A stretch of 64,000 nt of DNA from Ginsengibacter hankyongi (GCF_008710285.1 NZ_VYQF01000001.1:1435501-1499500), one strand, 5' to 3'; counted from the first letter of the stretch, positions 34,321 to 43,697 are shown. Translations and numbers: made by a program. The notes: generated by a model from the sequence alone, not told the origin.

Positions 34321-35019
34321 ATGGAGAGTAAAAAACCTAAAATTCTAATTTGTGAAGACGATCCAAATCTTGGAATGGTCTTAAAAAATTACCTTGAACT
34401 TAATGACTATGATGTTGTATTGGAAAGAGATGGAAGGCTTGGTCTTGCTGCCTTTCAACGTGAAAAGTTTGATATATGTCTGCTCGATGTTATGATGCCA
34501 AATATGGATGGCTTTACAGTTGCAGAAGAAATAAGGAATGTTGATCCTGATATGCCTTTGTTCTTTTTATCTGCAAAAACGATGAAGGATGACATTATTA
34601 AAGGATATAAACTTGGAGCAGATGATTATATAACAAAGCCGTTTGACAGTGATGTACTCTTACATAAGATAAAAGCGATTTTAAAACGTAACGAAGAATT
34701 GCATCGCGAAGAAGCCAATGCAGAGTATGATTTGGGACAATATCATTTTAATCCAAGGTTGCGCCAGTTAGGCGTTGGTAAAGATGTTCAGACATTATCG
34801 CCAAAAGAAAATGAATTGCTGAAAATGCTCTGTGAATATAAAAATGATTTGTTACCCAGGGAAACAGCTCTTAAAAAAATATGGGGAAGTGATACTTATT
34901 TTAACGGGCGTAGCATGGATGTTTATATTGCCAAACTTCGCAAATATTTAAAAAATGACCCGAGCATTGAAATTGTAAATATTCACGGAAACGGATTCAG
35001 GCTCGTTGTACAAGAGTAA
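34321..35019 (+). CDS. Two-component response regulator, OmpR/PhoB type
   Basis: 232 aa from ATG at 34321 (an ATG two codons earlier at 34315 is also possible). Receiver domain 1-120 with acidic pair at 12-14, phospho-acceptor Asp56 (CLLDVMMPNMDG) and Lys106 (YITKPFDSD). A winged-helix DNA-binding domain covers about 135-232 (LSPKENELLKMLCEY, RSMDVYIAKLRKYLKNDPSI, NIHGNGFRLV). This resembles the RprY-type regulators of Bacteroidota. No histidine kinase gene is adjacent in the window, so the partner is unknown. The gene is followed by convergent rsmE with 13 nt between. Confidence 0.93.
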   Translation: MESKKPKILICEDDPNLGMVLKNYLELNDYDVVLERDGRLGLAAFQREKFDICLLDVMMPNMDGFTVAEEIRNVDPDMPLFFLSAKTMKDDIIKGYKLGADDYITKPFDSDVLLHKIKAILKRNEELHREEANAEYDLGQYHFNPRLRQLGVGKDVQTLSPKENELLKMLCEYKNDLLPRETALKKIWGSDTYFNGRSMDVYIAKLRKYLKNDPSIEIVNIHGNGFRLVVQE

Positions 35020-35032
35020 TACAACTTACAAA

Positions 35033-35734
35033 TTATCTATTTAAAAGCAAGACCGCAGCAACGATGCCTGCGGTCTCTGTTCTTAATCTCGTTTCTCCAA
35101 GGCTAACGGGGATATAATTATTTTGGATTGCATTCGAAATCTCATCTGCCGTAAAATCCCCTTCCGGGCCAATTAAAATTAATTGATCTTCCTTTGAAAC
35201 CACTCTATCACTGAAACGTTGTTTTCCATCATCAACACAATGTGCAATAAATTTATTTTGATGACGGGTATCATTTATTATCGTATTAAACTTTACAGGT
35301 TCATGCAATACGGGTAGCCAAGCCTGTTGCGACTGTAACATTGCACTTACAATAATATTCTTCATTCTATCGTATCTGAGATGCTGCTTTTCCGTGCGTT
35401 CGCAAATAAGTGGAATAATTTCAGATACGCCGATTTCAGTAGCCTTTTCTAAAAACCATTCAAAACGATTTGTATTTTTTATGAGTGAAATTCCTATACT
35501 CACTCTGGCACTGTGTTTTGGTCTATCAGCTTTGTTTATAATTTGTACTTCGGCATTTTTTTTATTGGCATTTATTACAGTGGCAGTAAGCAGTTGTCCT
35601 TTACCGTTAGTAATAAGAAGATTTTCATTTTCGTGCATACGCAATACCTGCACAATGTGTTTTGAAGTCTCTTCTTTCAATATGAAATTTCCTTCAACAG
35701 GCAGATTTTCTTCAAAAAAAAATGGCAATTCCAT
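35033..35734 (-). CDS. rsmE: 16S rRNA (uracil1498-N3)-methyltransferase
   Basis: 233 aa. RsmE methylates U1498 of 16S rRNA near the decoding site. SPOUT-fold features: N-terminal PUA-like barrel (about 1-70, KHIVQVLRMHENENLLI, LITNGKGQLLTATV), and the knotted C-terminal half with LIKNTNRFEWFLEKATEIGV, LICERTEKQ, and ILIGPEGDFTADEI near 185 followed by VSLGETRLRTETAGIVA, which is the SAM-binding trefoil knot signature. It lies between a response regulator and dnaB, both close by. Confidence 0.95.
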   Translation of the reverse strand: MELPFFFEENLPVEGNFILKEETSKHIVQVLRMHENENLLITNGKGQLLTATVINANKKNAEVQIINKADRPKHSARVSIGISLIKNTNRFEWFLEKATEIGVSEIIPLICERTEKQHLRYDRMKNIIVSAMLQSQQAWLPVLHEPVKFNTIINDTRHQNKFIAHCVDDGKQRFSDRVVSKEDQLILIGPEGDFTADEISNAIQNNYIPVSLGETRLRTETAGIVAAVLLLNR

Positions 35735-35776
35735 CGCAATAAGATATTATTGAAAACCGGGGTAGCATTGTTGTTC

Positions 35777-37336
35777 TTAAAATGGTGTTTCGTCATCAAA
35801 TTCACCATCATTCATTTTGCTTCCTTTTTGTATATACAATTTTGCTCCGTCGCCGTCTATATCCTTTACCGGCTTCCAGTTTCCTCCCTGGGGCAGGCTT
35901 TTACTAAAATCATCGCTGTCGTCTTCAACAAATTTTTGGATGTGCAGTAATGCTTTTAGTTTTATGGTTTCAAGTTGCCCGTTTCGATGTTTTGCAATTC
36001 GCACATGGGTTTCGCCCTTATTACTTTCTCCTAATTCATTTGAAGTAATATCGTAATATTCCGGCCGGTATAAAAACATTACTAAATCCGCATCTTGTTC
36101 AATAGCGCCCGACTCTCTCAAATCACTTAATTGCGGCATTTTATTGCCTTCTTTTCTTTTTTCAACTTCGCGGCTTAATTGACTTAAGGCGACAATAGGA
36201 ACCTGCAATTCCTTTGCAAGTCCCTTAAGATCTCTTGAAATTCTACTTATTTCCTGCTCACGGTTGCTATTTCTATTTTCCCCCGCCCCACTCATGAGTT
36301 GCAAATAATCGATAATAATTAGCCCAACATTATGTTTATTTTTTAAACGGCGGCACTTAGCCCGCAATTCAAAAATATTTAGCGCTGCAGTATCATCAAT
36401 ATGTATTGGCGCAGAGGCAAGCCTTTCAATTCCTTTCTTGTAGAGTTGCTTCATCTCATGTTCTTCAAGTCTTCCCCGGGCAATTTTTTCAAGCCATATT
36501 TCGCTCTCGGCACTAAGAATTCTTTGCACCAATTGTCCTGCACTCATTTCAAGGGAAAAAAAGCCTACTGCTGTTGGTTTAGTTGGATGCAATGCAGCAT
36601 TACGGGCAAGGTTAAGCGCAAATGCCGTTTTACCAACAGAAGGACGTGCTGCAAGTATAATTAAGTCAGATGGTTGCCAGCCATATGTTAAGTGGTCGAG
36701 AATAGCGAAGCCGGTTGGCACGCCTGTAATTTCATCCTGCCGAGTGCGCAAATCTTCTATCCGTTGAATAGTTTTTACCAATACCGTATCAATGCTGGCG
36801 TAATCTTTTCTAAGGTGATTATTTGTAATTTCAAAAAGCTTTGTTTCCGCATCGTCCAGGAGATCAAATACATCAGTACTATCTTCATATGCGTCGCCAA
36901 TAATTTCACCGCTTATACGAATTAATTCTCTCTGGATAAATTTTTGCAAAACGATTCTGGCGTGGGCATCAATATTAGCAGAAGATACTACAGCGTTGGT
37001 AAGTTTTGTTACATAATAAGGACCACCAACAAGGTCAATTTCTTCTCTCAACCTTAATTCCTCCACCACCGTAAGCAAATCGATTGGCGAATTTTTCTGC
37101 TGAAGCCCCTGCATAGCCCTGAAAATACGCTGATTGGCTTCTACATAAAAACATTCAGGTTTTAAAATTTCGATTACAACATCGAATGCATTTTTTTCAA
37201 TCATTATAGCGCCAAGTACGGCCTCTTCCAGATCTTTTGCCTGTGGTGGAACTTTACCGAACATCATTGTTCCAAGTTCCAACGAACCATTTTTTCGTCT
37301 TGATTTTCTCTCTTTATTAAGGTTAGTAAGATCCAT
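35777..37336 (-). CDS. dnaB: Replicative DNA helicase DnaB
   Basis: 519 aa. DnaB is the hexameric 5'-3' helicase of the replication fork. The N-terminal helical domain (about 30-140) begins with AKDLEEAVLGAIMIEKNAFD. The RecA-like domain has Walker A ARPSVGKTAFALN near 228, VGFFSLEMSAGQLVQRIL, VGLIIIDYLQLMSG (Walker B), and NGQLETIKL near the end of the fold. The C-terminal tail is acidic and disordered (FVEDDSDDFSKS and INDGEFDDETPF-like). The start is ATG at 37336. It is divergent from pheT across a 457-nt gap. Confidence 0.96.
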   Translation of the reverse strand: MDLTNLNKERKSRRKNGSLELGTMMFGKVPPQAKDLEEAVLGAIMIEKNAFDVVIEILKPECFYVEANQRIFRAMQGLQQKNSPIDLLTVVEELRLREEIDLVGGPYYVTKLTNAVVSSANIDAHARIVLQKFIQRELIRISGEIIGDAYEDSTDVFDLLDDAETKLFEITNNHLRKDYASIDTVLVKTIQRIEDLRTRQDEITGVPTGFAILDHLTYGWQPSDLIILAARPSVGKTAFALNLARNAALHPTKPTAVGFFSLEMSAGQLVQRILSAESEIWLEKIARGRLEEHEMKQLYKKGIERLASAPIHIDDTAALNIFELRAKCRRLKNKHNVGLIIIDYLQLMSGAGENRNSNREQEISRISRDLKGLAKELQVPIVALSQLSREVEKRKEGNKMPQLSDLRESGAIEQDADLVMFLYRPEYYDITSNELGESNKGETHVRIAKHRNGQLETIKLKALLHIQKFVEDDSDDFSKSLPQGGNWKPVKDIDGDGAKLYIQKGSKMNDGEFDDETPF

Positions 37337-37568
37337 GTTATATAAAAAGGTGCTGATTAGTAAGGTTAATTAATAAATGAAATTAGTTTAAAATTTTTAG
37401 TGGGGCGGCTAAGTTAAAGTACAATAACCTATTTAAAGAAATTGTTAAGCCTTAATTTTTATACCACACCAATTAACATTCAACTCACAAAAAAATTTCT
37501 GTTATCAACGAAATAAAGGCTGTAATCCACAAAACAATTTATTTTTCCGTTTAAAAGCTCTCTTAATT

Positions 37569-37582
37569 CACACGCCCGTGTG
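37569..37582. repeat. Perfect short palindrome between dnaB and pheT
   Basis: CACACG / CGTGTG arms of 6 bp separated by CC. It could be a regulator-binding site or simply chance. No second copy is seen nearby. Confidence 0.35.
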
Positions 37583-37745
37583 CAGAAAAGAAATGCCAAA
37601 TTTTTGCAAATTTTACAAATAAATTTCCTAATTACTGGTAGCAAAAATTGCTTTTTTTCGTAACAAAATTTCATCTTTTACCTGGAACCCGCCCTGCAAA
37701 AGCATTTTAAAAATTCATAAGCCGTTTTCTTACCTCCTTCTTTCT

Positions 37746-37753
37746 TATTTTTG
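37746..37753 (+). promoter_or_regulatory. -7 box of pheT operon
   Basis: TATTTTTG matches TAnnTTTG exactly, 40 nt before the pheT ATG (37794). A T-run at 37725-37728 is a weak -33 candidate. Confidence 0.48.
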
Positions 37754-37793
37754 AATTTCGAAAGAAAAAAGACGATCATTCTTAAATATATAC

Positions 37794-40247
37794 ATGAAAA
37801 TTAGTTACAGTTGGCTCAGGGATTATTTGCCGGAGGAAATAACTTCAAAACTGATCAAAAGCCCCCAGAAAGTTTCTGAAATTTTAACATCAGTGGGCCT
37901 TGAAGTGGAAAATCTTGAGTATTATGAAGAAATAAAAAGTTCACTGGCAGGTTTAGTAGTAGGGGAAATTCTTACCTGCGAAAAACATCCGGATGCTGAT
38001 AAATTAAAAATCACAACCGTTAATAACGGTAAAGGTGAAACGCTGCAAATAGTTTGTGGCGCAAATAATGTTGCCGCTGGGCAGAAAGTAATTATTGCGC
38101 CATCTGGAACAACTCTATATCCAATTAATGGAGAACCCTTAATTATAAAAAAAACTAAAATACGGGGAATTGAAAGTAACGGAATGATATGCGCCGAAGA
38201 TGAAATTGGTATTGGCGAAAGCCACCGGGGGATTATTGTACTGCCTGATGATGTTGAACCAGGAACCGAAGCAAGTGATTTCTTTAAACCATATAATGAT
38301 TGGATATTTGAAATAGGCCTGACGCCTAACCGTATGGATGCTATGAGCCACCTGGGAGTTGCCAAAGATGTATGCGCTTACCTGAGCCATCACAACAGGG
38401 CCGATATAAAAATAAATTCGCCATTTAACACCAACTTTAAGAATGATAATACATCCCAAAAAATCAATGTTATTATAGAGAATAAGGAAGGGTGCAGCAG
38501 GTATGCCGGCGTAAGCATTTCAGGAATTAGGATCAATACCTCACCCGCATGGTTACAAAACAGGCTTAAAAGTATTGGCGTTCGGCCAATTAATAATATT
38601 GTAGATATTACCAATTTCATTCTTCACGAGACAGGCCAGCCATTGCACGCATTTGATGCCGACGAAATAAAAGGGAATTCAATAATTGTAAAAACCCTGC
38701 CTGAAGGCACAAAATTTATTACGCTGGATGAAAAGACCCGTTCCGTTAACCGGGAAGATATCATGATATGTAACGGTGAAGGAGAACCTATGTGCTTTGG
38801 TGGTGTTTTTGGGGGACTGGAAAGCGGAGTTACAAACAATACGGTAAATATTTTTTTAGAAAGTGCATGGTTTAACCCCGCATATATCAGGAAAACATCT
38901 TTCCGGCATAATTTAAGAACTGAGGCGGCCACACGGTTTGAGAAAGGAGTTGATATAAGTAATACCGTAAATGTTTTGAAAAGAGCGGCACAGCTCATTA
39001 AGGATATTTGTGGCGGAAAGATTTCATCAGAAATTATTGACATATATCCTGTTCCTAAAAAACAAAACGAGATTAGTTTACAAAATCATTACCTTAAAAA
39101 AATTAGTGGCAAAAACTATCACCAGGATACGGTAAAAAATATTTTAAAGAGTTTAAATTTTTCAATACTAAAAGAAGGTATAGACGAAATAAGAATAGCA
39201 GCGCCATTTAGCAATCCCGATATAACACTTCCCGCTGATGTTATCGAAGAAATTATGCGTATAGACGGGCTAGATAATATAGAAATTCCTGCAACTATTA
39301 AAATGGCTCCTGCAATTGAAACCGGCGCTGATGAAGCATCTTTAAAAGAAAAAATAGCAGGGTGGCTAACAGGAAACGGGTTTTCTGAAATTTTTACTAA
39401 CTCAATTACAAACAGCAAATATTTCGATGAACAGGTGCTGTCAAAAACTGTGATAATTATAAACAGTCTAAGCGAAGAACTGAATGTTATGCGTCCCTCA
39501 ATGATGCCAACAGGGTTGGAAAGTATCGCATACAACATCAACAGGAAAAATGCCGACTTACTATTTTTTGAATTTGGAAAAATATATGCTAAGACCGAGC
39601 AGGAAAAGTATGTTGAAACCGAAAGCCTCGCTATTTATTTTACCGGAAACAAAAAAGAAAACGACTGGAAAAATAAAGGTGAAAAAACAGGCATCTATTT
39701 TGCGAAAGGTGTTTGTGAAATTATTTTCAAATTGGCAGGAGTAACTGAATATAAGTTTTCAAACAGTCATGATGATTTCTTGAATGATTGTATCATGGCT
39801 GCAATTAAAACAAATTCAATTGCAAAAATGGGAAGCATAAAAAATAGCGTCCTGGAAAAATTTTCGATAAAGCAACCTGTATTTTATTTGTATTTAAATT
39901 GGCAGCAATTACTGTCAACAATAAAAGTAAACCAAATATCTTTTGAAGAAATTCCTAAGTTTCCACAGGTACAAAGGGATCTTTCAATTATAGTTGATAA
40001 ATCAGCTTCTTATCAAGCGCTTGAGGAATCAATAAAAACATTAAAGATTTCCAAACTGAAAGAGTTTAAATTGTTTGATGTATTCGAAAGTGAAAAGTTA
40101 GGGGCAAACAAAAAGTCTATGGCTATTAGTTTTACATTTTCTGATAAAGAAAAAACATTAACAGATAATGAAACGGATGCTATGATGAATAAGATCATCA
40201 ATTCAATAGAAAAAAATATGGAAGCAGAAATAAGAAGAAATAGCTAA
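37794..40247 (+). CDS. pheT: Phenylalanyl-tRNA synthetase beta subunit
   Basis: 817 aa, standard length. PheT is the tRNA-binding subunit of the alpha2-beta2 synthetase. N-terminal B1 and EMAP-like tRNA-binding domain (about 40-150, VGEILTCEKHPDADKLKITT), B3/B4 editing domain with GLTPNRMDAMSHLG, QPLHAFDADEIKG and the catalytic-core-like fold (RTEAATRFEKGVD), and the C-terminal ferredoxin-fold anticodon-binding domain (PKFPQVQRDLSIIVDKSASY). It begins an operon with the coiled-coil protein (1-nt overlap at 40247), zapA and probably rny. pheS is not in the window. Confidence 0.96.
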   Translation: MKISYSWLRDYLPEEITSKLIKSPQKVSEILTSVGLEVENLEYYEEIKSSLAGLVVGEILTCEKHPDADKLKITTVNNGKGETLQIVCGANNVAAGQKVIIAPSGTTLYPINGEPLIIKKTKIRGIESNGMICAEDEIGIGESHRGIIVLPDDVEPGTEASDFFKPYNDWIFEIGLTPNRMDAMSHLGVAKDVCAYLSHHNRADIKINSPFNTNFKNDNTSQKINVIIENKEGCSRYAGVSISGIRINTSPAWLQNRLKSIGVRPINNIVDITNFILHETGQPLHAFDADEIKGNSIIVKTLPEGTKFITLDEKTRSVNREDIMICNGEGEPMCFGGVFGGLESGVTNNTVNIFLESAWFNPAYIRKTSFRHNLRTEAATRFEKGVDISNTVNVLKRAAQLIKDICGGKISSEIIDIYPVPKKQNEISLQNHYLKKISGKNYHQDTVKNILKSLNFSILKEGIDEIRIAAPFSNPDITLPADVIEEIMRIDGLDNIEIPATIKMAPAIETGADEASLKEKIAGWLTGNGFSEIFTNSITNSKYFDEQVLSKTVIIINSLSEELNVMRPSMMPTGLESIAYNINRKNADLLFFEFGKIYAKTEQEKYVETESLAIYFTGNKKENDWKNKGEKTGIYFAKGVCEIIFKLAGVTEYKFSNSHDDFLNDCIMAAIKTNSIAKMGSIKNSVLEKFSIKQPVFYLYLNWQQLLSTIKVNQISFEEIPKFPQVQRDLSIIVDKSASYQALEESIKTLKISKLKEFKLFDVFESEKLGANKKSMAISFTFSDKEKTLTDNETDAMMNKIINSIEKNMEAEIRRNS

Positions 40248-40534
40248 TGAGTGCAATTGAAGAACATATTAATTCTATCAACGCCAAGGTGCAGCTACTG
40301 CTAAAAAAATATGCTGCACTTCAAAAAGAGAATTTAAACCTCAGTAACGAAATTGAAACCTTTCGGAAAAATGAAAAAGAATATCTAGAAAAAATAAATT
40401 CTCTTGAAATACAAACTGGTATTCTTAAAGCTTCCGCAGGAAAATTAAACGACAAAGAAAAACATGACATTGAGAAAAAAATCAATCAGTACATAAAAGA
40501 TCTTGATAAATGCATGGCAATGCTAAATAACTAA
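40247..40534 (+). CDS. Small coiled-coil protein, ZapB-like
   Basis: 95 aa. Nearly the whole protein is heptad-rich coiled coil (INAKVQLLLKKYAALQKENL, ETFRKNEKEYLEKI), charged, with no membrane segment. It begins at the A of the pheT stop (overlap 40247) and ends 1 nt before zapA. In size and pattern it resembles ZapB-like division proteins, and its position next to zapA supports a role at the FtsZ ring, but similarity between short coiled coils is poor evidence. I treat the division link as inference. Confidence 0.78.
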   Translation: MSAIEEHINSINAKVQLLLKKYAALQKENLNLSNEIETFRKNEKEYLEKINSLEIQTGILKASAGKLNDKEKHDIEKKINQYIKDLDKCMAMLNN

Positions 40535-40535
40535 T

Positions 40536-40823
40536 ATGGCAGCAGAACTTATTCCGGCTAATATTGTGATTGGTGACAGAATCTATCGTATTAAAGTACT
40601 TCCTTCAGATGAAGAGGTGGTAAGAAAAACATTGAAAATTATCAATGATAAAATAATGGAATTCCGCACTCAGTTTGCAGGAAAAGACATGCAGGATTAT
40701 ATTTCGATGGTTTTGATTTGGTATGCAACACAGCCACAGTCTGCCTCAGGCAGCGATGCTACAAATAAAGAATTTATCGAAACCCTTGAGAAGATAAATA
40801 AACAACTTGATGTGGTTATATAA
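40536..40823 (+). CDS. zapA: Cell division protein ZapA
   Basis: 95 aa. The N-terminal globular head has the ZapA beta-strand pattern (PANIVIGDRIYRIKVLPSDE, VVRKTLKIINDKIMEFR) and the C-terminal half is the helical coiled coil (ATNKEFIETLEKINKQLDVV). ZapA crosslinks FtsZ filaments at the division site. It follows the coiled-coil protein directly. The gene order pheT, coiled coil, zapA, rny is the usual Bacteroidota order, and that context makes the assignment firm. Confidence 0.92.
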   Translation: MAAELIPANIVIGDRIYRIKVLPSDEEVVRKTLKIINDKIMEFRTQFAGKDMQDYISMVLIWYATQPQSASGSDATNKEFIETLEKINKQLDVVI

Positions 40824-40933
40824 ATGTACCAATGTTTATAAAGCACGGTTAAACAAATGAATACTAAGGTACTTTGTACGTTTTAGAATATTTCTTCCAG
40901 GCTCGCGTCAATACTTTTTCCGCACAATTTTGC

Positions 40934-40941
40934 TATCTTCG
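40934..40941 (+). promoter_or_regulatory. -7 box before rny
   Basis: TATCTTCG (TAnnTTYG) in the zapA-rny gap, 84 nt before the rny ATG; identical to the box of small RNA copy 2. Predicted transcript starts near 40948. Confidence 0.45.
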
Positions 40942-41025
40942 TCTATTCGCACATTTCTCATTATGAAATAGGCACAGGAAGAGGACAAACGATTATGAAA
41001 CGCATTAAAAAATCATTAAAAAACA

Positions 41026-42588
41026 ATGGAACAACTACTCCCAATAATAATTGGTGCTATCGCTTTAATTGTGGGCATCGTTCTGGGTAAAATTTTATTT
41101 GCCAAAAACACAAAAAAACAAGTAGAAACTGCAGAACAACAAGCTCAAAAAATTATTTCCGACGCTCAAATTCAGGCTGAGACCATTAAGAAAGAAAAGC
41201 AACTGGAAGCCAAAGAAAGGTTTGTACAGCTAAAGTCAGAACATGACAAAGAGGTTTTTCAGCGGAATCAAAAAATTAGTGACGCTGAAAACCGTATTAA
41301 ACAGAAAGAGCAGGCTATTAATCAAAAAGACCAGAACGTTGAACGCATCATTAAAGAAAATGAGGCAATAAAAGAAACGCTCAACCGGCAGATTGAGGTA
41401 GTGAATATTAAACGAACCGAACTGGAAAAACACCAGGAAGAGCATATTCGTCGCCTCGAGAAAGTTGCAGAGCTTTCCGCCGAGGATGCCAAAGCGCAAC
41501 TCATAGATACATTACGCCAGGAGGCAAATTCCCAGGCGCTTATTATTCAACAGGAAATAGTAGATGACGCAAGGCTGCGAGCTAATAAAGAGGCCCGCAA
41601 AATTATTATTCAAACCATTCAACGTACGGCTGCAGAACAAGCAATTGAAAACGCTATTACGGTTTTTAATCTTGAAAGCGATGAAATAAAAGGCTCTATA
41701 ATTGGTCGCGAAGGTAGAAACATCAGGGCGATAGAAGCCGCTACAGGAGTTGATTTGATAGTTGATGATACACCTGAGGCGATTATACTTTCTTCATTTG
41801 ATCCTTTGCGTCGTGAAATTGCCCGCTTATCACTTCAACGCTTAGTTGCAGATGGGCGTATTCATCCTGCCCGCATCGAAGAGGTTGTTGAAAAAACAAG
41901 AAAGCAACTGGAAGAACAAATTATCGAAATTGGCGAAAGAACTGTGATTGAACTTGGTATCCATGGCCTCCATAAAGAATTAGTAAGAATTGTTGGCAAA
42001 ATGCGATTCCGTTCTTCCTACGGTCAGAACTTATTAATGCACAGCCGTGAGGTAGCTAATCTTTGTGGCGTAATGGCAGCAGAATTAGGCATGAATGTTA
42101 AGTTGGCTAAACGTGCAGGTTTATTACATGATATAGGTAAAGTTCCGGATGATGAAACTGAACTAAGTCACGCACTTCTTGGAATGAAACTGGCCGAGAA
42201 ATATGGCGAAAATCCTGCAGTATGCAATGCTATTGGCGCCCATCACGATGAAGTGGAAATGCAATATGTTATTTCGCCGGTAGTTCAGGCCTGTGACTCA
42301 ATGAGTGGCGCAAGGCCGGGTGCAAGGCGCGAAATTATGCAACAGTATCTTCAGCGCATAAAAGATCTTGAAAACCTGGCTCTTGCTTATCAGGGAGTTG
42401 AAAAGGCTTACGCAATACAAGCAGGGCGTGAACTTAGGGTTATTGTTGAAGCAGATAAAGTAAGCGACGGAGAAAGCGACAAGTTAAGTTTTGAAATAGC
42501 CCAGAAAATACAGACCGAAATGACGTATCCCGGACAAATAAAGGTTACAGTAATCAGGGAAAAAAGGGCAGTAAATGTGGCGAGGTAA
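41026..42588 (+). CDS. rny: Ribonuclease Y
   Basis: 520 aa, usual length. RNase Y is a membrane-anchored endoribonuclease that begins mRNA decay. N-terminal helix (about 5-25, [20 protein letters not shown]), a long coiled coil (about 30-200, rich in K/E/Q), a KH domain ([20 protein letters not shown], about 225-245), and a metal-dependent HD domain with [24 protein letters not shown] and GAHHDEVEM (about 340-415). Three features lie upstream: a -7 box, a two-codon uORF, and a 31-codon frame that overlaps its start. Confidence 0.97.
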   Translation: MEQLLPIIIGAIALIVGIVLGKILFAKNTKKQVETAEQQAQKIISDAQIQAETIKKEKQLEAKERFVQLKSEHDKEVFQRNQKISDAENRIKQKEQAINQKDQNVERIIKENEAIKETLNRQIEVVNIKRTELEKHQEEHIRRLEKVAELSAEDAKAQLIDTLRQEANSQALIIQQEIVDDARLRANKEARKIIIQTIQRTAAEQAIENAITVFNLESDEIKGSIIGREGRNIRAIEAATGVDLIVDDTPEAIILSSFDPLRREIARLSLQRLVADGRIHPARIEEVVEKTRKQLEEQIIEIGERTVIELGIHGLHKELVRIVGKMRFRSSYGQNLLMHSREVANLCGVMAAELGMNVKLAKRAGLLHDIGKVPDDETELSHALLGMKLAEKYGENPAVCNAIGAHHDEVEMQYVISPVVQACDSMSGARPGARREIMQQYLQRIKDLENLALAYQGVEKAYAIQAGRELRVIVEADKVSDGESDKLSFEIAQKIQTEMTYPGQIKVTVIREKRAVNVAR

Positions 42589-42683
42589 AGCTTAACAATT
42601 AACTTATTAGTTTCCCCTGTTTTAGATTTTTAGCTCAAATTGATTTTATCAGGAAAATCGTTATCCAAATAAAAAAATTCACT

Positions 42684-42691
42684 TACCTTCG
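42684..42691 (+). promoter_or_regulatory. -7 box of rplS
   Basis: TACCTTCG (TAnnTTYG), 20 nt before the rplS ATG at 42712; predicted leader about 14 nt. No clear -33. Confidence 0.48.
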
Positions 42692-42711
42692 CACTCCTAA
42701 AATAAAAAGCC

Positions 42712-43062
42712 ATGAATGCAATAGCATTTATACACGAACAATTAACTCAGAAAAAAGAACTTCCGCAATTTAAGGCTGGTGATAATATTACCGTGAACTA
42801 TAAAATTCAGGAAGGTAATAAAGAGCGCATCCAAAGCTTCAAAGGCGATGTGATTAAGCGCCAGGGCGAAGGCGGTACAGCTACTTTCACAGTAAGAAAA
42901 ATAAGTGATGGCGTTGGAGTTGAACGTTTGTTTCCGCTTTTTTCTCCCAATATCGATAGTATTAAATTACACAAAATAGGTAAGGTGCGCCGTTCCAAAC
43001 TGTATTATCTTCGTGAAAGAAGTGGTAAAAGTGCCCGTATCCAGGAAAAAAGGATGAAATAA
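42712..43062 (+). CDS. rplS: 50S ribosomal protein L19
   Basis: 116 aa. L19 sits at the 30S-50S interface. Family motifs include [15 protein letters not shown] near residue 20, the [20 protein letters not shown] segment, [20 protein letters not shown], and [20 protein letters not shown] near the C-terminus. A strong terminator follows 18 nt after the stop, and a -7 box 20 nt upstream makes it a single-gene transcript. Confidence 0.98.
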   Translation: MNAIAFIHEQLTQKKELPQFKAGDNITVNYKIQEGNKERIQSFKGDVIKRQGEGGTATFTVRKISDGVGVERLFPLFSPNIDSIKLHKIGKVRRSKLYYLRERSGKSARIQEKRMK

Positions 43063-43077
43063 TTATAAATTTTTTTA

Positions 43078-43113
43078 ATAAAACCGGGAAAACATTGTTT
43101 CCCGGTTTTTTAT
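43078..43113 (+). terminator. Intrinsic terminator after rplS
   Basis: Perfect 11-bp stem AAACCGGGAAA (43081-43091) / TTTCCCGGTTT (43098-43108), loop ACATTG, followed by TTTT and more T-rich sequence. One of the strongest terminators in the window. Confidence 0.93.
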
Positions 43114-43179
43114 TTTATATACTTGCATTCCTTTAAACTTGTGAATGATATAACCTGTACCTCACTATTATTTATTGAA

Positions 43180-43299
43180 ATGAAAAAAGTTTGTATTATC
43201 GCTGTTGTCCTTTCTGTAATATTTGCTTCCTGCGCACGTGGCATTTCTCCTTATGAAGCTGCAAATGGAAAAGCAAAATGTGGCCGCTACATTAAATAA
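43180..43299 (+). CDS. 39-aa putative lipoprotein
   Basis: ATG at 43180, TAA at 43297-43299; too short for ordinary gene finders. The N-terminus MKKVCIIAVVLSVIFASC is a complete signal peptide with lipobox FASC, so the mature peptide of about 22 residues would start at Cys18: it contains ISPYEAANGKAKCG. It lies between the rplS terminator and a tatA promoter, so it needs its own promoter. The lipobox and the conserved-looking mature part argue for a real gene, but I cannot show expression. Function unknown. Confidence 0.65.
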   Translation: MKKVCIIAVVLSVIFASCARGISPYEAANGKAKCGRYIK

Positions 43300-43325
43300 A
43301 TTATAATTTAACTGTTAAACAAATT

Positions 43326-43348
43326 TGAAATAAGATTTGCTTATTTCA
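43326..43348. repeat. Perfect A/T-rich hairpin after the 39-aa gene
   Basis: TGAAATAAG (43326-43334) / CTTATTTCA (43340-43348) 9-bp perfect stem, loop ATTTG. No T-run directly follows, so it is a weak terminator at best; it might instead protect the 3' end. Confidence 0.5.
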
Positions 43349-43365
43349 CATTGTTATTATTAATG

Positions 43366-43373
43366 TATCTTTG
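43366..43373 (+). promoter_or_regulatory. -7 box of tatA
   Basis: TATCTTTG is an exact TAnnTTTG match, 20 nt before the tatA ATG (43394). Confidence 0.5.
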
Positions 43374-43393
43374 ATTCTCTAATTATTTAACAA

Positions 43394-43672
43394 ATGACAA
43401 TTAACTTATTAAAACCTGTATTGTTACTATCCATGCCTGGTGGATCTGAGTGGATTTTAATTCTTCTTGTGGTACTGCTTTTTTTCGGAGGTAAAAAAAT
43501 TCCGGATCTTATGAGAGGAATCGGAAAAGGCGTTAGAGAATTCAATGACGCCAAAGAACACGTTAAGAATGAAATTGATGCCGGAATGCGTGAAAAGGAT
43601 AACACTCCTCCACCGGTTCAAAGGCAGGACGTTTCGCGTCAGGAAGTTGTAAGAGAAACCAAGGCCTCTTAA
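43394..43672 (+). CDS. tatA: TatA/E family twin-arginine translocase subunit
   Basis: 92 aa. One N-terminal helix (about 18-35, [20 protein letters not shown]) runs into the amphipathic helix ([20 protein letters not shown]) and an acidic/Pro-rich, disordered tail. The FFGGKKIP hinge is the TatA signature. TatA oligomers form the transient pore for folded, cofactor-bearing proteins. tatC is not in the window. A strong terminator follows 26 nt after the stop. Confidence 0.93.
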   Translation: MTINLLKPVLLLSMPGGSEWILILLVVLLFFGGKKIPDLMRGIGKGVREFNDAKEHVKNEIDAGMREKDNTPPPVQRQDVSRQEVVRETKAS

Positions 43673-43697
43673 GAAACAAATTACAGAATAGATTTTT

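Larger units (their letters stand above)
37337..37793. other. Divergent dnaB/pheT intergenic region
   Basis: 457 nt without a convincing gene. It contains A/T-rich DNA with a perfect 6-bp palindrome CACACG-CC-CGTGTG (37569-37582) and a pheT promoter box at 37746-37753. A minus-strand open frame at 37480-37674 (64 codons) has no signal peptide and no visible homology, so I do not call it. No intrinsic terminator and no DnaA-box cluster is evident. Confidence 0.5.

Noticed and set aside
37480-37674. Minus-strand 64-codon open frame in the dnaB-pheT gap
   Set aside because: No visible conserved motif, rich in Phe/Cys/Lys from A/T-rich DNA, and it contains the CACACG palindrome. No clear start signal.
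40824-41025. 6S RNA between zapA and rny
   Set aside because: I looked for the long hairpin with a central bubble expected of 6S RNA; only a short CTTCC/GGAAG pairing is evident, so I cannot support it.
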